This document shows positions 1 to 7,750 of a stretch of 64,000 nucleotides of DNA, one piece after another. The translations under genes and the position numbers were made by a program. The DNA lies in assembly GCF_947495995.1 (NCBI RefSeq), contig NZ_CANMAX010000003.1:124001-188000 (forward strand), written 5' to 3'. Below the pieces are notes generated by a model, which saw only the letters and a list, made by a program, of their open reading frames with translations, ran no database searches and was not told the origin of the DNA. Each line of letters starts with the position of its first letter. The stretch's first letter is position 1. The stretch comes from an uncultured Tenacibaculum sp. GTDB taxonomy: Bacteria; Bacteroidota; Bacteroidia; Flavobacteriales; Flavobacteriaceae.

Positions 1-469
1 CTCGAGATTTAATTTCAGTTGTTTTTCCCTGGCGTGCTAATTCATACAAACGTTTGCCATCTTTCTTAATAGCAGAGAAAATAGGTGGTTTTTGTTGAAT
101 TTTACCTATAAATTTTTCAGTTGTTTTATGAATTAATTCCGAAGTAATATGTTCTGTAGGAAAAGTTTTATCAATTTCAGTTTCTAAATCGTAACTAGGT
201 GTAGTGGCCCCCAAAACGATCGTACCTGTATATTCTTTTACTTGTCCTTGATAGGTTTCTATACTTTTAGTTTGTTTTCCGGTACAAATTATTAGTAATC
301 CTGTAGCTAAAGGATCTAAAGTACCAGCATGACCAACCTTTATTTTCTTAATATCAAAGCGTTTTCTAATATGCCAACGCAGTTTATTTACAACTTGAAA
401 CGATGTCCATTCTAAAGGTTTATCAATTAATAAAACCTTTCCTTCTTTAAAATCTTCTAAGGTGTTCAT
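1..469 (-). CDS. truB: tRNA pseudouridine(55) synthase TruB, partial
   Basis: This is the N-terminal part of TruB, which isomerises U55 in the T-loop of tRNAs in the cytoplasm. The gene begins with ATG at 469 (minus strand) and runs off the left edge of the window, leaving about 156 codons. The early LLIDKP-like segment and the motif GHAGTLDPLATGLL, which carries the catalytic Asp (in TLDP), are clearly readable, followed by the AxKKDGKRLYELAR-type thumb-region sequence. It lies 2 bases downstream of uppP and is the last visible gene of the ftsX operon, an arrangement common in Bacteroidota. The rest of the gene lies outside the window, so truncation is a window effect, not a sign of decay. 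Confidence 0.95.
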   Translation of the reverse strand, partial: MNTLEDFKEGKVLLIDKPLEWTSFQVVNKLRWHIRKRFDIKKIKVGHAGTLDPLATGLLIICTGKQTKSIETYQGQVKEYTGTIVLGATTPSYDLETEIDKTFPTEHITSELIHKTTEKFIGKIQQKPPIFSAIKKDGKRLYELARQGKTTEIKSR

Positions 470-471
470 TG

Positions 472-1266
472 TTATTTAAATAAAGCGTATCCAATAGCGA
501 TTAAACCTACTATTGCACAGTAAATGGAAAAGTATGAAAGTTTGCTCTTTTTTACTAAAGCTATCATCCATTGACAAGCTAGTAATCCGGTAACAAAAGC
601 AGCAACAAAACCAGCAGAAATCGGAACAATTTCAGAAGATTGAAAATTAATATCTCCGCCTAAAATATCTTTCGCAATTTTACCAAAAATTAAAGGTACA
701 ACCATTAAAAATGAAAAACGTGCGGCTTTTGTTCTATCTATTCCTAATAATACAGATGTCGAAATTGTTGCTCCAGACCTAGAAATTCCAGGTAACATTG
801 CTATTGCTTGAGAAATACCAATAACTAGAGAGTTAGAAAAAGACACATTTTTTTCTGTGTTTTTTGCTTTATCTGCAAACAATAAAAGTAAAGCAGTTAC
901 TAAAAGCATAAAACCAATTAGTAGTATGTTTTTGCTGAAAAAGGTTTCTAATTGCTCTTCAAACAACAATCCAATAATTACTGCAGGAATCATTGAGATT
1001 ACAATTTTGGCTGAAAATTGAGATTCTTCATTCCATTTAAATTGAAATAAACCTTTGAAAATTTGGGCAACTTCTTTTCTAAAAATTACCAACGTACTTA
1101 AGGCAGTTGCAAAATGCAAAACAACAGTAAAAGTTAAGCTTTCTTTTGGTACAGAATTGTCACCTAAAATAGCTTTTACCAATTCTAAATGTCCACTAGA
1201 TGAAACAGGTAAAAACTCTGTCAATCCTTGAATAATTCCAAGGATAATCGCTTCTAAAATATCCAT
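472..1266 (-). CDS. uppP: Undecaprenyl-diphosphatase UppP (BacA)
   Basis: Integral membrane phosphatase that recycles undecaprenyl diphosphate to the monophosphate carrier used for peptidoglycan and O-antigen synthesis. At 264 residues it has normal family length. The two signature segments are present: the N-terminal LTEFLPVSSSGHLEL (containing the E/SSSGH active-site residues) and PGISRSGATIS near residue 160. Several hydrophobic helices follow. It starts 2 bases after the DUF3098 gene and ends 2 bases before truB, so the four genes almost certainly form one transcript. Loss of key residues is not seen. Confidence 0.97.
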   Translation of the reverse strand: MDILEAIILGIIQGLTEFLPVSSSGHLELVKAILGDNSVPKESLTFTVVLHFATALSTLVIFRKEVAQIFKGLFQFKWNEESQFSAKIVISMIPAVIIGLLFEEQLETFFSKNILLIGFMLLVTALLLLFADKAKNTEKNVSFSNSLVIGISQAIAMLPGISRSGATISTSVLLGIDRTKAARFSFLMVVPLIFGKIAKDILGGDINFQSSEIVPISAGFVAAFVTGLLACQWMIALVKKSKLSYFSIYCAIVGLIAIGYALFK

Positions 1267-1268
1267 AA

Positions 1269-1514
1269 TTACTTTTTAGGATCGGCAAAAATAGCATATA
1301 TTTCAATACCTAAACCAATAATAACAAGAGTAGGCGCTAAACGAATTCTTCTCCAACTATATAGTTCTTCATTAAAAACATTTGGATCATCACTTCCTCC
1401 TCCAGACATTAAAATAAAACCTAGTGCGATTACAGCTAAACCAATTAGCATAATCTTATAATTTCGTTTACCGAATAAAAATTCTGGTTGTTCTGAATTT
1501 TTATTTTTTTCCAT
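1269..1514 (-). CDS. DUF3098 family small membrane protein
   Basis: An 81-residue protein with a short polar N-terminus, an FGKRNYKIML segment leading into a first membrane helix (about residues 20-36), a Gly/Ser/Asp loop containing GGGSDDP, and a second helix (about residues 58-77). This pattern and its location between ftsX and uppP match the DUF3098 family of Bacteroidota. Its function is unknown; the fixed linkage with ftsX suggests a role in the envelope or cell division, which is inference only. Gaps to neighbours are 3 and 2 bases. Confidence 0.88.
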   Translation of the reverse strand: MEKNKNSEQPEFLFGKRNYKIMLIGLAVIALGFILMSGGGSDDPNVFNEELYSWRRIRLAPTLVIIGLGIEIYAIFADPKK

Positions 1515-1517
1515 AGT

Positions 1518-2396
1518 TTAATAATATAAATCGTTGGTTTGTAAGTTTAAGAATCGTTGTGTTGCAAAATAAGTGCTAATCCAAGAAATAAGGAAAGAAG
1601 CAGTTATAATACCACTAGATAAGTAAATTAGTGACATGTAATCTTTCAATAATTCTAAGGCTGGTATGTTTTTATCTATATAATAGATCATTACACCCAA
1701 AGCAATAAGTGCAAGTACAGCACCAATAAAACCTAATCGTATACTTTGCCAAATAAATGGTTTTCTAATAAAACGTTTTGTTGCGCCAACCATTTGCATG
1801 GTTTTAATATTAAAACGTTTTGCATAAATAGAAAGTCGAATAGAACTGTTGATTAAAATCACAGACACAACAGCGAAGAATCCACTTAAAATTAAAAGCC
1901 AAAAACTTATTTTCTTAATGTTTTTGGTAAGTTGTTCGACTAGAGGTTTATCGTAAGAAATGTCTGCAATAAAATCGTTTTTCTCAAACTTAGCTCTAAG
2001 TTCCTCCATTTTTTCAGGAGTAACATAATCTGCATTTAAATATAAATCGACTCCGTTTTTTAAAGGATTTGTTCCTAAAAAATCAAGGAAATCTTCTCCA
2101 AGATCTTTACTGTAAGTTTTAGCAGCATCTTCTTTAGAAATATAGTACAATTCTCTAGTAAAAGCTTCATTACCCAAAGATTCTCTAAAAGATTCGATTT
2201 GTTCTTTGGCTACATCATCTTTAAAGAATAAAGACATAACTACTTCTTGCTTAAAATGATTGGCAACTTTAGTAGATTTTAATAAGACTAAGCCCAAAAT
2301 ACCAATCATAAACAACACAATAGCGATACTTATAATTACCGAAGCATAAGAAGATCGTAATCGTCGTTTTTGAAAAGAATCAAAAGAATTTGTCAT
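1518..2396 (-). CDS. ftsX: Cell division ABC-type permease FtsX
   Basis: FtsX is the membrane subunit of the FtsEX complex, which transmits ATP hydrolysis by FtsE to periplasmic or outer-wall peptidoglycan hydrolases at the septum. The 292-residue protein has one N-terminal helix (about residues 18-42), a periplasmic domain of about 120 residues, and three C-terminal helices (about 165-190, 215-238, 255-280). The cytoplasmic segment IYAKRFNIKTMQMVGAT is a typical FtsX signature. ftsE is not in the window; separation of ftsX from ftsE is common in this phylum. It is the first gene of the four-gene operon; no clear consensus promoter was found in the 150 bases upstream. Confidence 0.93.
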   Translation of the reverse strand: MTNSFDSFQKRRLRSSYASVIISIAIVLFMIGILGLVLLKSTKVANHFKQEVVMSLFFKDDVAKEQIESFRESLGNEAFTRELYYISKEDAAKTYSKDLGEDFLDFLGTNPLKNGVDLYLNADYVTPEKMEELRAKFEKNDFIADISYDKPLVEQLTKNIKKISFWLLILSGFFAVVSVILINSSIRLSIYAKRFNIKTMQMVGATKRFIRKPFIWQSIRLGFIGAVLALIALGVMIYYIDKNIPALELLKDYMSLIYLSSGIITASFLISWISTYFATQRFLNLQTNDLYY

Positions 2397-2490
2397 TAGT
2401 GTAACCTATTTAAAACGCAAGGTACAAATAAATGGAATAAACTGATACATAATATCTGTTTAAGGTATTTTTTTAGGAAAGTATTATAAA

Positions 2491-2524
2491 AAATAGGAGC
2501 GAAGAAGTAATTTCGCTCCTATTT
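2491..2524 (-). terminator. Rho-independent terminator after the repeat lipoprotein gene
   Basis: A perfect stem (AAATAGGAGCGA paired with TCGCTCCTATTT) with a short loop lies between the stop of the lipoprotein gene and the ftsX start. On the minus strand the stem is followed by a run ending in TTTTATAATAC, suiting termination of the lipoprotein transcript. Confidence 0.75.
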
Positions 2525-2555
2525 GGAAGGATGTTGAAAAAAGTATGAAGTATGT

Positions 2556-3182
2556 TTATTGTTTTACAAAATTCACTGTGATACAGTCTGAAAACTTACC
2601 ACATTTTGGAGATTCAGCTTCGTAACAAACTTCTACTGTACCTGATTGTTGAATGTGATCTTCAATTAATACAAATCGTGGACTTCTTGGCGTTACTTCA
2701 GTACCGTTAATTGTCCATTTTACAGAACCGTTTACGATATCAGTAATTCCTAAAGTTTTAACTCCTACGAATTGTTTATTACGTACTGTAAATTCAAAAG
2801 TACCATCGTAAATAGAACAATCGATTGGTCTTGGTGGACCAGGAGTTTCTTCTTCTGGATTATTACCATCTTGTCCGTTACCATTATCTCCAGTATTTCC
2901 GTTATTATCATTATCTGAACCTTCATCGGTATTGTCGCCATTATTGTCTGAATCAGAACCGTTATCAGAATTATCGCCATTGTCACCATTATCTCCGTTA
3001 TTGTCGTTATCTGAATTGTCTGACTCGTCTTCGTCATTATCATTATCAGATTCTCCATCTAATGCTCCTTCAGCTTCATCTATAATTTCTGATAGGGGAT
3101 TTTGCTCGTCAACTAAGTTTTCATTTTGCTGACAAGAAGTAAGAACTAATGTGAATACAATTAAAAGCTTTAAAAATTTCAT
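2556..3182 (-). CDS. Lipoprotein with Asp/Asn/Gly-rich repeat linker
   Basis: A 208-residue predicted lipoprotein. The signal peptide ends in the lipobox LTSC with Cys17 as the lipidation site. Residues about 38-112 form a low-complexity linker of DNDN/GDNGDN units with no hydrophobic residues, followed by a Pro-rich hinge (PGPPRP) and a C-terminal globular domain of about 90 residues with three Cys and a beta-strand pattern suggesting an Ig-like fold. I do not recognise the C-terminal domain. The linker resembles calcium-binding Asp/Asn repeats (as in thrombospondin type-3 or RTX-like segments), but a spaced ligand pattern is not strict. It is flanked by terminators at 2491-2524 and 3228-3276, so it is probably monocistronic. 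The lipoprotein call is firm; the function is unknown. Confidence 0.8.
   Translation of the reverse strand: MKFLKLLIVFTLVLTSCQQNENLVDEQNPLSEIIDEAEGALDGESDNDNDEDESDNSDNDNNGDNGDNGDNSDNGSDSDNNGDNTDEGSDNDNNGNTGDNGNGQDGNNPEEETPGPPRPIDCSIYDGTFEFTVRNKQFVGVKTLGITDIVNGSVKWTINGTEVTPRSPRFVLIEDHIQQSGTVEVCYEAESPKCGKFSDCITVNFVKQ
2845..3065 (-). repeat. Low-complexity tandem repeat encoding Asp/Asn/Gly/Ser linker
   Basis: Imperfect tandem reiteration of GAT/AAT/GGT codons within the lipoprotein gene, in 6- and 9-base units (plus-strand view: repeated ATTATC/GTTATC words). It encodes the acidic linker and is a candidate for length variation by slippage, always in multiples of three. Confidence 0.75.
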
Positions 3183-3227
3183 TATGTAAATAGTTTTATG
3201 TTTTTAACAGTACTAATACAACTGAAT

Positions 3228-3276
3228 AAAAAAACACCCTACACTTTTTTCGAAAAAAATGCAGGGTGTTTTTTAA
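3228..3276 (-). terminator. Rho-independent terminator after mce
   Basis: Long hairpin: AAAACACCCT pairs with AGGGTGTTTT, and the inside continues with the self-complementary TTTTTTCGAAAAAA. A- and T-runs on both sides would allow function on either strand; position indicates termination of the minus-strand mce transcript before the lipoprotein gene. Confidence 0.85.
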
Positions 3277-3303
3277 GTTTTTTATTTTTAGTCTTTTAGA
3301 AGT

Positions 3304-3708
3304 CTAATTTTTTATTTCTTGACAAAGTTCTATAAGTACTCCGTTAGTAGATTTAGGATGTAAAAAAGCAACTAATTTATTATCAGCTCCTTTTTTAGGT
3401 GTTTCATTTAAAACGATAAATCCTTCACCTTTAAGTCGTGCGATTTCAGCTTCAATATCTTCAACAGCAAAAGCAATATGATGAATTCCTTCGCCTTTTT
3501 TTTCAATAAACTTAGCAATCGGACTATCTGGTTTTGTAGCTTCAAGCAGTTCTATTTTATTTGGTCCAGTTTTAAAGAAAGAAGTTTTTACGCCTTCGCT
3601 TTCAACTTCTTCGATTTTATAATGTGCTTCACCAAAAAGAGAAGCAAATAAAGCATTCGATTTTTCGATACTTTTTACAGCGATACCAATGTGTTCGATT
3701 TTATCCAT
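3304..3708 (-). CDS. mce: Methylmalonyl-CoA epimerase
   Basis: Converts (S)- and (R)-methylmalonyl-CoA, linking propionyl-CoA or odd-chain/branched-chain catabolism to succinyl-CoA. The 134-residue glyoxalase/VOC-fold protein begins MDKIEHIGIAV; metal ligands are expected at the His of EHIGIAV, the central E/H residues of GIHHIAFAV and the Glu of the C-terminal LIELCQ. An in-frame ATG seven codons further upstream (3729) exists, but family members start at the MDKIEHIGI methionine, so I use 3708. It lies 39 bases downstream of the DUF2589 cassette and could be read through from it; no biochemical link between them is apparent. Confidence 0.93.
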   Translation of the reverse strand: MDKIEHIGIAVKSIEKSNALFASLFGEAHYKIEEVESEGVKTSFFKTGPNKIELLEATKPDSPIAKFIEKKGEGIHHIAFAVEDIEAEIARLKGEGFIVLNETPKKGADNKLVAFLHPKSTNGVLIELCQEIKN

Positions 3709-3747
3709 AAACAAAGTAAAATTGATCACAAAATTAAAGAAATAGAT

Positions 3748-4290
3748 TTAAAAATCGTTTAAATCTATTTCTTCTGCCATTACTAATAAAACGTCTGATT
3801 TATGTAGTAAAGCCAAAACTTGTAGTGTAATACTTCGTAATTGTTCGTGTGTATTACAAAAATGCCAAATGCCCTCTAAGAAATGTGTGAAATCTGTTTT
3901 TCTGTCAAAACTGAAAGCTTTGGTTTGTGCTACTAAATTTAGTAATTGCTGAATAAGTTCTCTTGCTTGTTGTGTTTTCTGAGTGAATAATGCATTTGTT
4001 TCCCAAATATCATGTTGAGCCTGTTTTAATAAACGCGCTACTAAACTGTATAATTCTTTACGTTTTCCTTTTACACTCGGAACATAAGTTACAAGTTCTG
4101 CTCTAATAGCGGCGAGTTGTGAAACCTGCGGAAGATTATTTTTTGTCAAAATTTCTTCGGTAGTAAACAACCAATTTCTAAACTCAGAGATACTAGTACT
4201 ATTTTTTGATTCTATTAGATTTGTTAGCTGATGTACTTCTAGTAACTTTTCATTTAGAGCTTTAACGATATTTATTTTTGAAGGGCGCAT
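3748..4290 (-). CDS. Unrecognised helical protein, third gene of DUF2589 cassette
   Basis: A 180-residue protein with no signal peptide, membrane helix or recognised domain. The sequence is rich in Leu, Gln, Lys and Glu with heptad-like spacing and is probably almost all alpha-helical. It starts 2 bases after the preceding gene and is the last of the three-gene cassette, so it is presumably produced together with the DUF2589 protein. A structural or adaptor role in a cytoplasmic assembly is possible but is guesswork; no catalytic motif is visible. Confidence 0.75.
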   Translation of the reverse strand: MRPSKINIVKALNEKLLEVHQLTNLIESKNSTSISEFRNWLFTTEEILTKNNLPQVSQLAAIRAELVTYVPSVKGKRKELYSLVARLLKQAQHDIWETNALFTQKTQQARELIQQLLNLVAQTKAFSFDRKTDFTHFLEGIWHFCNTHEQLRSITLQVLALLHKSDVLLVMAEEIDLNDF

Positions 4291-4292
4291 AA

Positions 4293-4967
4293 TTATTCAG
4301 GTAATAGTTTCATGTTTGTACTGCCATCTTCATTAGCAGATGAATGCCATTCCATTCCATCTTCACTCAATTTCAATTTAATTTGAATAATGTTTTCAGG
4401 TTTAATTTCTCTTAACTCATTGGCTTGAACTATCACTTTTGTTTGATGTTGTATTACTTGTTTTTTCTGAATACGAGGTGTAAGCTCAGTTTTTATTTTC
4501 TGAATTAAACTTTCCATATTAATATTATCATCAATACGAGTCGTGTATAGTTTTGCTAAGTTTTTTGAAAGCGACTCCATTGCAGCTTCTTTTTGAGTTT
4601 CGTCGGCTTTAATTCGCTTTTCTAAGTTTTCAGTTTCCTTAGCAATTGCACTACGTAACATGGTAGAGGTTTTTCGATCAAACGCAGATGTTTTTGAAAA
4701 ATCTTTCAGTACAGTATAGGTAGCAGAGTTAAACTGAATGTTATCTATAGGTTGATAGTCTTTTGTTTGCTCACTCTCTAAATTTCCAATAGCAACAGGA
4801 ATATTTAATTCAATATCTGGAGTACGAAAACGAGGAATAGAAAATGTTTTTAATAAGTTGTCTTTAGCATAAATCTCGGCAATTCTGGCAGACTCAAGGT
4901 CTGCCATCATTCTTGCCTGATTAATTCCTACGACTAAAGAACTTAAATAGTCTTTTAAATCAATCAT
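4293..4967 (-). CDS. DUF2589-associated protein, second gene of cassette
   Basis: A 224-residue cytoplasmic protein without signal peptide. Residues 1-60 show a helix (LKDYLSSLVVGINQARMMAD) followed by FSIPRFRTPDIELNIPVAI, a helix-then-amphipathic-strand arrangement that resembles the layout of the neighbouring DUF2589 protein (an N-terminal helix and a PxxR-type strand segment). The middle (about 95-150) is highly charged and probably coiled-coil; the C-terminal 50 residues look beta-rich. It lies 16 bases downstream of the DUF2589 gene and 2 bases upstream of the third gene. I know no function for the family; a shared ancestry with DUF2589 is a suggestion from the layout only. Confidence 0.75.
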   Translation of the reverse strand: MIDLKDYLSSLVVGINQARMMADLESARIAEIYAKDNLLKTFSIPRFRTPDIELNIPVAIGNLESEQTKDYQPIDNIQFNSATYTVLKDFSKTSAFDRKTSTMLRSAIAKETENLEKRIKADETQKEAAMESLSKNLAKLYTTRIDDNINMESLIQKIKTELTPRIQKKQVIQHQTKVIVQANELREIKPENIIQIKLKLSEDGMEWHSSANEDGSTNMKLLPE

Positions 4968-4983
4968 TGTCTTATGTTTTTAT

Positions 4984-5883
4984 TTATTCTACTGGTTGAG
5001 ATACAATAGCATCTTCTAAAATTCCAAGAAGTTTTTCCATTCCTTCTGGCATTTCATCTTGACTCACTTTTACTTTTACACCTAAGTGGAAAGTTTTGTC
5101 AATTTTATGTCCTTGACGCGTGTTTCTCTGATAAGATATACTCGTATTTAACTTAACTGTACTCGTATTTTTATTCGAATTCAAGAAACCTGGTCCTAAC
5201 GCATAATTTTTATTCGTATTCTGATTACTAAAAGAAAAACCAGTATTGAATTTAAATTCGCTTCCTACACGTTTATATTCCATTGAAGTAATTTTCGCAT
5301 TAAAGTCGATATTACCTTCTTCAACACGAATAAAAGGAATAGGCATCATAGTAATAATAGGAACTTGTAATTGCATTTCCTCAAATGATGCAGGAACAGA
5401 AGCAATATCTTCAACAGTAATGTCGAAAGAAGCTCCAGATCCACTACCACCAGTTGCAGAAGCATCTGTTGCAGCAGCAATTCCAGCAGCATCTAAATTT
5501 GGAGAAATAGTTAAAATATCACCACTAGCACCTACACTAGCAACAGTAACAGAAACTCCGTTTACATTTAATGTGTCTCCGTTTACGTAATCAATACCAG
5601 CTTTGTTAATTGTAACCGTTTTTGGTTTTCCTTTAATTGCAGGCTGGTATGGCTCTACCATTTTAGGATATTTAAAACTAACGTAAACTGGTTCACCTGG
5701 TTTTATTTCACCAGTTGTTTCATCTTCAGTATCTGGTGTAAAACCAATACTCTTTACAAAATCTACAGTAGATAAGGCAGCTTTAGACTGTGCGTCTACA
5801 ATAGCACTTAATGGTCCCCCAATCATACCTGCAAAATCAATACTGGACAATTCCTGACCAGGATTGTAGTTTGATAAACTCAT
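4984..5883 (-). CDS. DUF2589 domain-containing protein with internal insertion
   Basis: A 299-residue protein whose N-terminus (IDFAGMIGGPLSAIVDAQSKAA, split here as residues 15-36, then TVDFVKSIGF) and later segment (LQVPIITMMPIPFIRVEEGNIDF, residues about 172-194) match the DUF2589 family, in which an N-terminal helical segment precedes an amphipathic beta domain. Residues about 88-165 are an additional beta-rich, Gly/Ala/Ser-rich stretch (contains VNGDTLNVNG and GGSGSGASFDIT) that resembles short repeats found in phage and other surface structural proteins. No signal peptide or membrane segment, so cytoplasmic unless exported by another route. First gene of a three-gene cassette. The function of DUF2589 is not established. 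Confidence 0.82.
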   Translation of the reverse strand: MSLSNYNPGQELSSIDFAGMIGGPLSAIVDAQSKAALSTVDFVKSIGFTPDTEDETTGEIKPGEPVYVSFKYPKMVEPYQPAIKGKPKTVTINKAGIDYVNGDTLNVNGVSVTVASVGASGDILTISPNLDAAGIAAATDASATGGSGSGASFDITVEDIASVPASFEEMQLQVPIITMMPIPFIRVEEGNIDFNAKITSMEYKRVGSEFKFNTGFSFSNQNTNKNYALGPGFLNSNKNTSTVKLNTSISYQRNTRQGHKIDKTFHLGVKVKVSQDEMPEGMEKLLGILEDAIVSQPVE

Positions 5884-6316
5884 AATAGTAATTTTATTGA
5901 TTAATGCCTACTCTGTTTCTGTGGTTTTTCGGCTATCACCACTTATGTATTTCGAAATAGCATCAACAAAATTCCATAAAAGAAGAAGCTAAATAGCAAG
6001 TCATAGCGCCTGAAAAATTAGAGTGATTATCCTGTGTTTTTTATGGTGCTTTTCTAAAAAGAGAAAGGAAAAGTATGTGGAGGTTTTTTCGTTAAATTGT
6101 TTATGAGGTAGACTTTGATTTTTGTTTAAACAGATGAAATAGAATGAAATATTCTTAATCAGGAAAACGCAATCATTGATTTTTTTTATTAACCCATACT
6201 TTAATTTTTGTAACTTTGATAAAAATTGTTAGCCTAAATTTTCTTTTAAAAATTGCATTTCAAAATATAGAAAATTAGCTATTAACTTATTTATTAACCA
6301 TTATTATAATTTAATT
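5884..6316. other. Divergent intergenic region between DUF2589 cassette and lipoprotein gene
   Basis: 433 bases between divergently transcribed genes. Apart from the candidate promoter at 6189-6218 I see an interrupted short inverted repeat (GTGG ... CCAC, about 5919-5940) in the leader of the minus-strand cassette, and no convincing ORF or RNA. No consensus minus-strand promoter was recognised. Confidence 0.5.
6189..6218 (+). promoter_or_regulatory. Candidate Bacteroidota promoter for 6317 lipoprotein gene
   Basis: A perfect -7 element TAACTTTG (6211-6218) with TTA (one mismatch to TTG) 19 bases upstream at 6189-6191. Transcription would begin near 6224, leaving a leader of about 90 bases. 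Confidence 0.5.
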
Positions 6317-6952
6317 ATGAAAACAATTAAAATTGTTAAGCTTGCCGTATTGGTAAGTGTCGTTACGTTTGTTGCGTGCCAAAAAGATGAAGAAGCTATG
6401 AATCAAAACTTGGAAGTAAGTAAAGTTGAAAGACCTTACAATGCTTTAATGTATAAAGAAATGATTGATATGCTTGAGCATTATGATAAAACAAGAAAAC
6501 CAGTTTTAGAAGATGCATTAGGATATGAAGATACTCGTATTAACTTTTATTCTATTGAAACTTTAGAAAATTACATAGCGTATGTGAAACAACTATCTAA
6601 AGAAAAAGGAATAGAATTAACAGGAATCAATTTTGTTTCAGGTTCTTATCCTGAAAATACAAGCCACGGTAAGCCAGGTTATCAGAATATAATGTTAATG
6701 CCTACAACTAGCATTAATGGAAAGAATATAGCATTTGACCCTGTTCATTCTCAAGAAAATAAAGTAAAAACAATGAAAGAAATGTTTGCTACTTATGGAT
6801 ACAATTGGGTGTATGACAGTAAAGAAGATTACAATAATAGATTTGTAACGAATAGCAAGTTACAGAAAAGTTATGCGAAAAGAATACAGACTTCTGATAT
6901 AGAGAGTTCAGGAGCTAATTGGGGAAATGCTACTCCTCCTTATGATGATTAG
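6317..6952 (+). CDS. Small lipoprotein, paralogue of the 7200 gene product
   Basis: A 211-residue predicted lipoprotein with signal peptide and lipobox VAC (Cys21). The central part (about residues 75-125) contains SIETLENYIAYVKQLSKEKG, GSYPEN and PGYQNIMLMPT; the protein encoded at 7200 has the same ordered blocks (DLETIKQYIAYV, FGAYPK, GYSTIFFMPT), so the two are paralogues. The domain is not one I can name. The C-terminal 50 residues are different from its paralogue. A terminator follows at 6978-7010, so it is probably transcribed alone, just upstream of the paralogue's operon with a histidine kinase. A ligand-binding or sensory role is inferred only from that neighbourhood. Confidence 0.8.
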   Translation: MKTIKIVKLAVLVSVVTFVACQKDEEAMNQNLEVSKVERPYNALMYKEMIDMLEHYDKTRKPVLEDALGYEDTRINFYSIETLENYIAYVKQLSKEKGIELTGINFVSGSYPENTSHGKPGYQNIMLMPTTSINGKNIAFDPVHSQENKVKTMKEMFATYGYNWVYDSKEDYNNRFVTNSKLQKSYAKRIQTSDIESSGANWGNATPPYDD

Positions 6953-6977
6953 ATCTAAAAGAAATTTAAATTTTATT

Positions 6978-7010
6978 AAGCTGCTTTACGATGTAAAGTA
7001 GCTTTTTTAT
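6978..7010 (+). terminator. Rho-independent terminator after first lipoprotein gene
   Basis: Twelve-base stem AAGCTGCTTTAC / GTAAAGTAGCTT (one G-U pair) with a three-base loop, followed directly by TTTTTAT. Confidence 0.85.
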
Positions 7011-7057
7011 GTAGGATTAAAAATAATAATAAAAGCTCATATTATCCTGAAAACTGA

Positions 7058-7096
7058 ACAGGAAAGACCCTTTGAAGCAAAAGGTGTTTTTCCTGT
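7058..7096 (+). other. Hairpin upstream of second lipoprotein operon
   Basis: ACAGGAAA pairs with TTTCCTGT and an inner CCTTT pairs with AAAGG, with a short unpaired gap; a T-rich run follows. It lies upstream of the candidate promoter at 7146, so it may be a second terminator insulating the operon, rather than an attenuator. Confidence 0.45.
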
Positions 7097-7145
7097 ATTT
7101 TGTTTTTAAAAACTTGATTTACTTGATGTATCAAAAAAAAAGCTC

Positions 7146-7175
7146 TTTTTTTTCAATTTTTACCGTGTATTTTTG
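7146..7175 (+). promoter_or_regulatory. Candidate promoter for lipoprotein-NarL operon
   Basis: A -7 element TATTTTTG (7168-7175) that fits TAnnTTTG, with TTT (one mismatch to TTG) 19 bases upstream at 7146-7148. Predicted start near 7181, about 20 bases before the ATG. Just upstream (about 7120-7134) is the near-palindrome TTGATGTATCAA, a possible regulator site. Confidence 0.45.
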
Positions 7176-7199
7176 GCTATGAATTAAAACAAAAACATC

Positions 7200-7748
7200 A
7201 TGAAAACAACGAAACTACTACTAACTTTACTTTGTGTATGTACACTACTATTAACTTCTTGTAAATTTTTTCCTGGAGATGGAAATACAGGAGGAGGAGA
7301 AAAATGTGAAAACTGTTACGATTTTAATGGGCAAAAACCAAAACAGACTATTTCCAAAAAAAAGGCTATAGTTTTACAAAAAGAATATATAGAAACACGA
7401 TCAAGGTTTTTAAATGAATTTTTAAATGATAAAGGGCACATCAAAGGAGAAGATACTAGAGAGGTTAGTTATGATTTAGAAACTATTAAACAATATATAG
7501 CTTATGTGGAAGCTGAAGCTAAGAAGAAAGGCTATGATGGTTTAGGATTACGACTATATTTTGGAGCTTATCCAAAAGGAAGTAACTATAAAGATGCGGG
7601 TTACAGTACTATATTTTTTATGCCCACTTATAAAAAGAAAAGTGCTACAATGAATTTTATCTATGATCATGGAGGAGATCATATAATGGAAGGAGTAGAC
7701 GGACTTAATTTTGGAGGTATGGGAAGACCACCTAAAGATTTACACTAA
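7200..7748 (+). CDS. Small lipoprotein heading the NarL two-component operon
   Basis: A 182-residue lipoprotein with lipobox LTSC (Cys21) followed by a Gly-rich tether. Its core block (about residues 95-150) matches the paralogue at 6317, with DLETIKQYIAYVEAEAKKKG, YFGAYPKGS and GYSTIFFMPT. Only two bases separate its stop from the next gene. As the first gene of lipoprotein / membrane protein / histidine kinase / response regulator, it could be the signal-binding or signalled component, but this is inference from position. I do not recognise a named domain. Confidence 0.8.
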   Translation: MKTTKLLLTLLCVCTLLLTSCKFFPGDGNTGGGEKCENCYDFNGQKPKQTISKKKAIVLQKEYIETRSRFLNEFLNDKGHIKGEDTREVSYDLETIKQYIAYVEAEAKKKGYDGLGLRLYFGAYPKGSNYKDAGYSTIFFMPTYKKKSATMNFIYDHGGDHIMEGVDGLNFGGMGRPPKDLH

Positions 7749-7750
7749 AT

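Noticed and set aside
2825..3132. Open frames on the plus strand across the Asp/Asn repeat (86 and 66 codons)
   Set aside because: They are shadows of the low-complexity repeat in the lipoprotein gene on the other strand; their translations are compositionally biased and have no start signals.
3721..3729. Upstream ATG for methylmalonyl-CoA epimerase
   Set aside because: The family starts at the internal MDKIEHIGI methionine; the upstream seven residues have no counterpart.
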